Assembly (NCBI GenBank): GCA_963817375.1
Contig: CAWFOB010000009.1
Coordinates: 62,001 to 126,000 of the forward strand
DNA from: JACVRM01 sp963817375
GTDB lineage: Bacteria > Actinomycetota > Thermoleophilia > Gaiellales > Gaiellaceae
DNA length: 64,000 bases
Reading direction: 5' to 3'
Shown here: in pieces, positions 62,799 through 64,000 of the stretch
Layout of the letters: each line of letters begins with the position of its first letter
Numbering within the stretch: position 1 is the stretch's first letter
Made by a program: the position numbers and the translations under genes
The notes under the pieces: model-generated
Databases searched by the model: none
Seen by the model: only the letters and a program-made list of their open reading frames with translations
What the model was told of the DNA's origin: nothing

Positions 62799-63682
62799 CT
62801 ACGTCTCGAGCCGGTACACGGGCACGAGCCGCTTCTCGGCCTCGGTGTCGATCCGCGCGACCACCTCGACGTACGGCTCCAGGCCGGATCCGCGCAGCTT
62901 CGCCTTCAGCAGGCCGTCGACCTGGTAGATCCCGGAGGAGTTGTTCATGTGCACCTCGACGAGGACGGGCGCTCGCTCGCCGTCCTTGATCTCCACGTCC
63001 TCGATCGCCGCCGCGGACAGCGAGTGCATGGAGACGCGCGCCGCGCTCGAACGGGATGCGGGAGCGGCCCTTCGCCATGTCGAGCGCGTCGGCGACGCGG
63101 ACGATGCCGCGCCTCGATCGTCAGCGGATGGCCGGACTCGCGGTGGCTGATGATCGCGTCGAGCACCTCGGACACGATCACCGTCAGGTCCGGTTCCTCG
63201 TACACGCCGGCGAGCAGGTCGCGCGCCTTCGGCTCGGCCAGGAAGAGGCTGAAGTCCTCGTGCCCGTCGCGGTGCACGGCCATGCCGATGCAGTGCAGCA
63301 GCGCGCCGAGCGTGACGACGATCTCGGCGTCGTCGGTCTCGAACCCGTAGTCGCGCACGACGGCCGGCTCGACGCCGTGCTTCGTCAGCTGGCGCAGGAG
63401 CTTCAGGGCGATGTTCGCGACGATCTGGATGTGCACCCAGGAGTGGTCGTTGATCTCCAGGCGCACGACCGCGTTGACGTTCGCGACGTGCCACCACGCC
63501 TTCAGCTGCTTGTCCTCGTTGACGCGCTCGAGATGACCGTGCGCAGCTTGCGGTTGCCGCGCACCGGCACGTTGATGCGCATCTGCTCGACGGCGGCTCG
63601 ACGGCGGCAGGCGCGTCTCGCGCTCTGCCTCGGGCGACAGCGGCTGCTCGATGCGCTCCTCGGTCTCGCGGTCGAGCGCCAC
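62799..63682 (-). CDS. HD-domain phosphohydrolase-like protein (frameshifted)
   Basis: Proposed GTG 63682. Recovered segments: ALDRETEERIEQPLSPEAE; ERVNEDKQLKAWWHVANVNAVVRLEINDHSWVHIQIVANIALKLL; LGALLHCIGMAVHRDGHEDFSLFLAEPKARDLL; LDAIISHRESGHPLTIEA; MHSLSAAAIEDVEIKDGERAPVLVEVHMNNSSGIYQVDGLLKAKL; ending VPVYRLET. His and Asp pairs fit an HD metal site (LLHCIGMAVHRDGHE). At least three frame breaks fall near 63530-63600, 63110 and 63060. Role unknown. Confidence 0.68.
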
Positions 63683-63686
63683 GGCG

Positions 63687-64000
63687 CTAGAGCGCGGGGG
63701 CCGGGTCCGGCACCGGCTCGGCCTGCTCGTCGTGCAGCTTGAAGTACATCAGCGTCCACGCCGCCGCGATGAACGGTGTGATCAGCGTGTTCGAGGCGAG
63801 GTTGCGCGACGTACGCGCCGCCGGCGCCCGGGATCCAGATGAGCAGGAGCGAGAGCAGGAGGCTGGCCCCGATCGAGATCAGGAAGCCGAGCACGATGAC
63901 GCCGAGGACCTGCCAGCCGTGCCCGCGGACGAGCTCGCGGCTGCGCCCGAACGACTCGAAGACCCCCTTGTGCTCGAGCACGATGGCCGGGACGATCAGC
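63687..64000 (-). CDS. Multi-pass membrane protein, cut by window edge
   Basis: Open through the right edge, so the N-terminus is outside. Visible: VLEHKGVFESFGRSRELVRGHGWQVLGVIVLGFLISIGASLLLSLLLIWIP, then after a frame break near 63805 ASNTLITPFIAAAWTLMYFKLHDEQAEPVPDPAPAL and stop. At least two helices. The ESFGRSRELVRGHGWQVLGV pattern is typical of glycerophosphodiester-phosphodiesterase-type membrane domains (DUF-class). Function unknown. Confidence 0.6.

Overview
The window is a high-GC bacterial chromosome segment, almost fully coding, with many GTG and TTG starts and ATGA, GTGA and TGATG stop-start overlaps. The complete mraZ-to-ftsZ division and cell-wall cluster, a MurE with the meso-diaminopimelate motif DNPR, a high density of ECF sigma factors and zinc-ribbon cyclase/ATPase regulators suggest a deep-branching actinobacterium, most likely class Thermoleophilia (Gaiellales or Solirubrobacterales). 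That placement is inference; no rRNA or ribosomal-protein gene is present to test it.

Layout. 1-8.3 kb: end of a sensor kinase, a coiled-coil protein, the queA-tgt-yajC-secDF operon (queuosine tRNA modification and Sec export), and an ECF sigma factor with a membrane partner. 8.3-15 kb is the accessory part: a UbiB-like kinase, an OmpR-type regulator with a degenerate receiver, and a cassette-like array in which the 3' end of that regulator gene recurs three times with single unrelated genes (methyltransferase, acetyltransferase, zinc-ribbon protein) between or after the copies. Two copies of a roughly 120-nt structured element with compensatory base changes flank this stretch in opposite orientations. 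15-17.3 kb: an ECF sigma factor coupled to an O6-alkylguanine repair protein, a PfkB kinase and a PH-like protein. 17.3-32 kb: mraZ-rsmH-ftsL-ftsI-murE-murF-mraY-murD-ftsW-murG-murC-murB-ftsQ-ftsZ, with three MraZ boxes upstream and a separate sigma-70-like promoter before ftsZ. 32-37 kb: glycine cleavage genes gcvT-gcvH-gcvPA-gcvPB and a LON-domain protein. 37-49 kb: rlmN, hydrolases, threonine aldolase, a second alkylguanine methyltransferase, a Ca2+/H+ antiporter, endonuclease IV, gltX, a severed receiver fragment and a metallopeptidase. 49-64 kb: tRNA-Glu, tag, aquaporin, ECF sigma factor, cyclodeaminase, subtilase, GAF protein, M16 peptidase, a tandem-repeat mini-protein, an MFS/cNMP fusion, an esterase, a cyclase/ATPase, tRNA-Gln, GGDEF and HD-domain proteins, and a membrane protein cut by the window edge.

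Functional links: the mur/fts cluster covers lipid II synthesis from UDP-MurNAc to septal transpeptidation and Z-ring assembly. Four genes handle alkylated or abasic DNA (two ogt-like, tag, endonuclease IV). Several signalling proteins (GGDEF, class III cyclase, cNMP-binding MFS) imply cyclic-nucleotide signalling.

Quality caveat: about a dozen genes carry single-base frameshifts, often in G/C runs, while the protein resumes intact in another frame. They cluster in 19-25 kb and 43-64 kb and look like residual sequencing errors; coordinates for those genes cover the reconstructed coding span.
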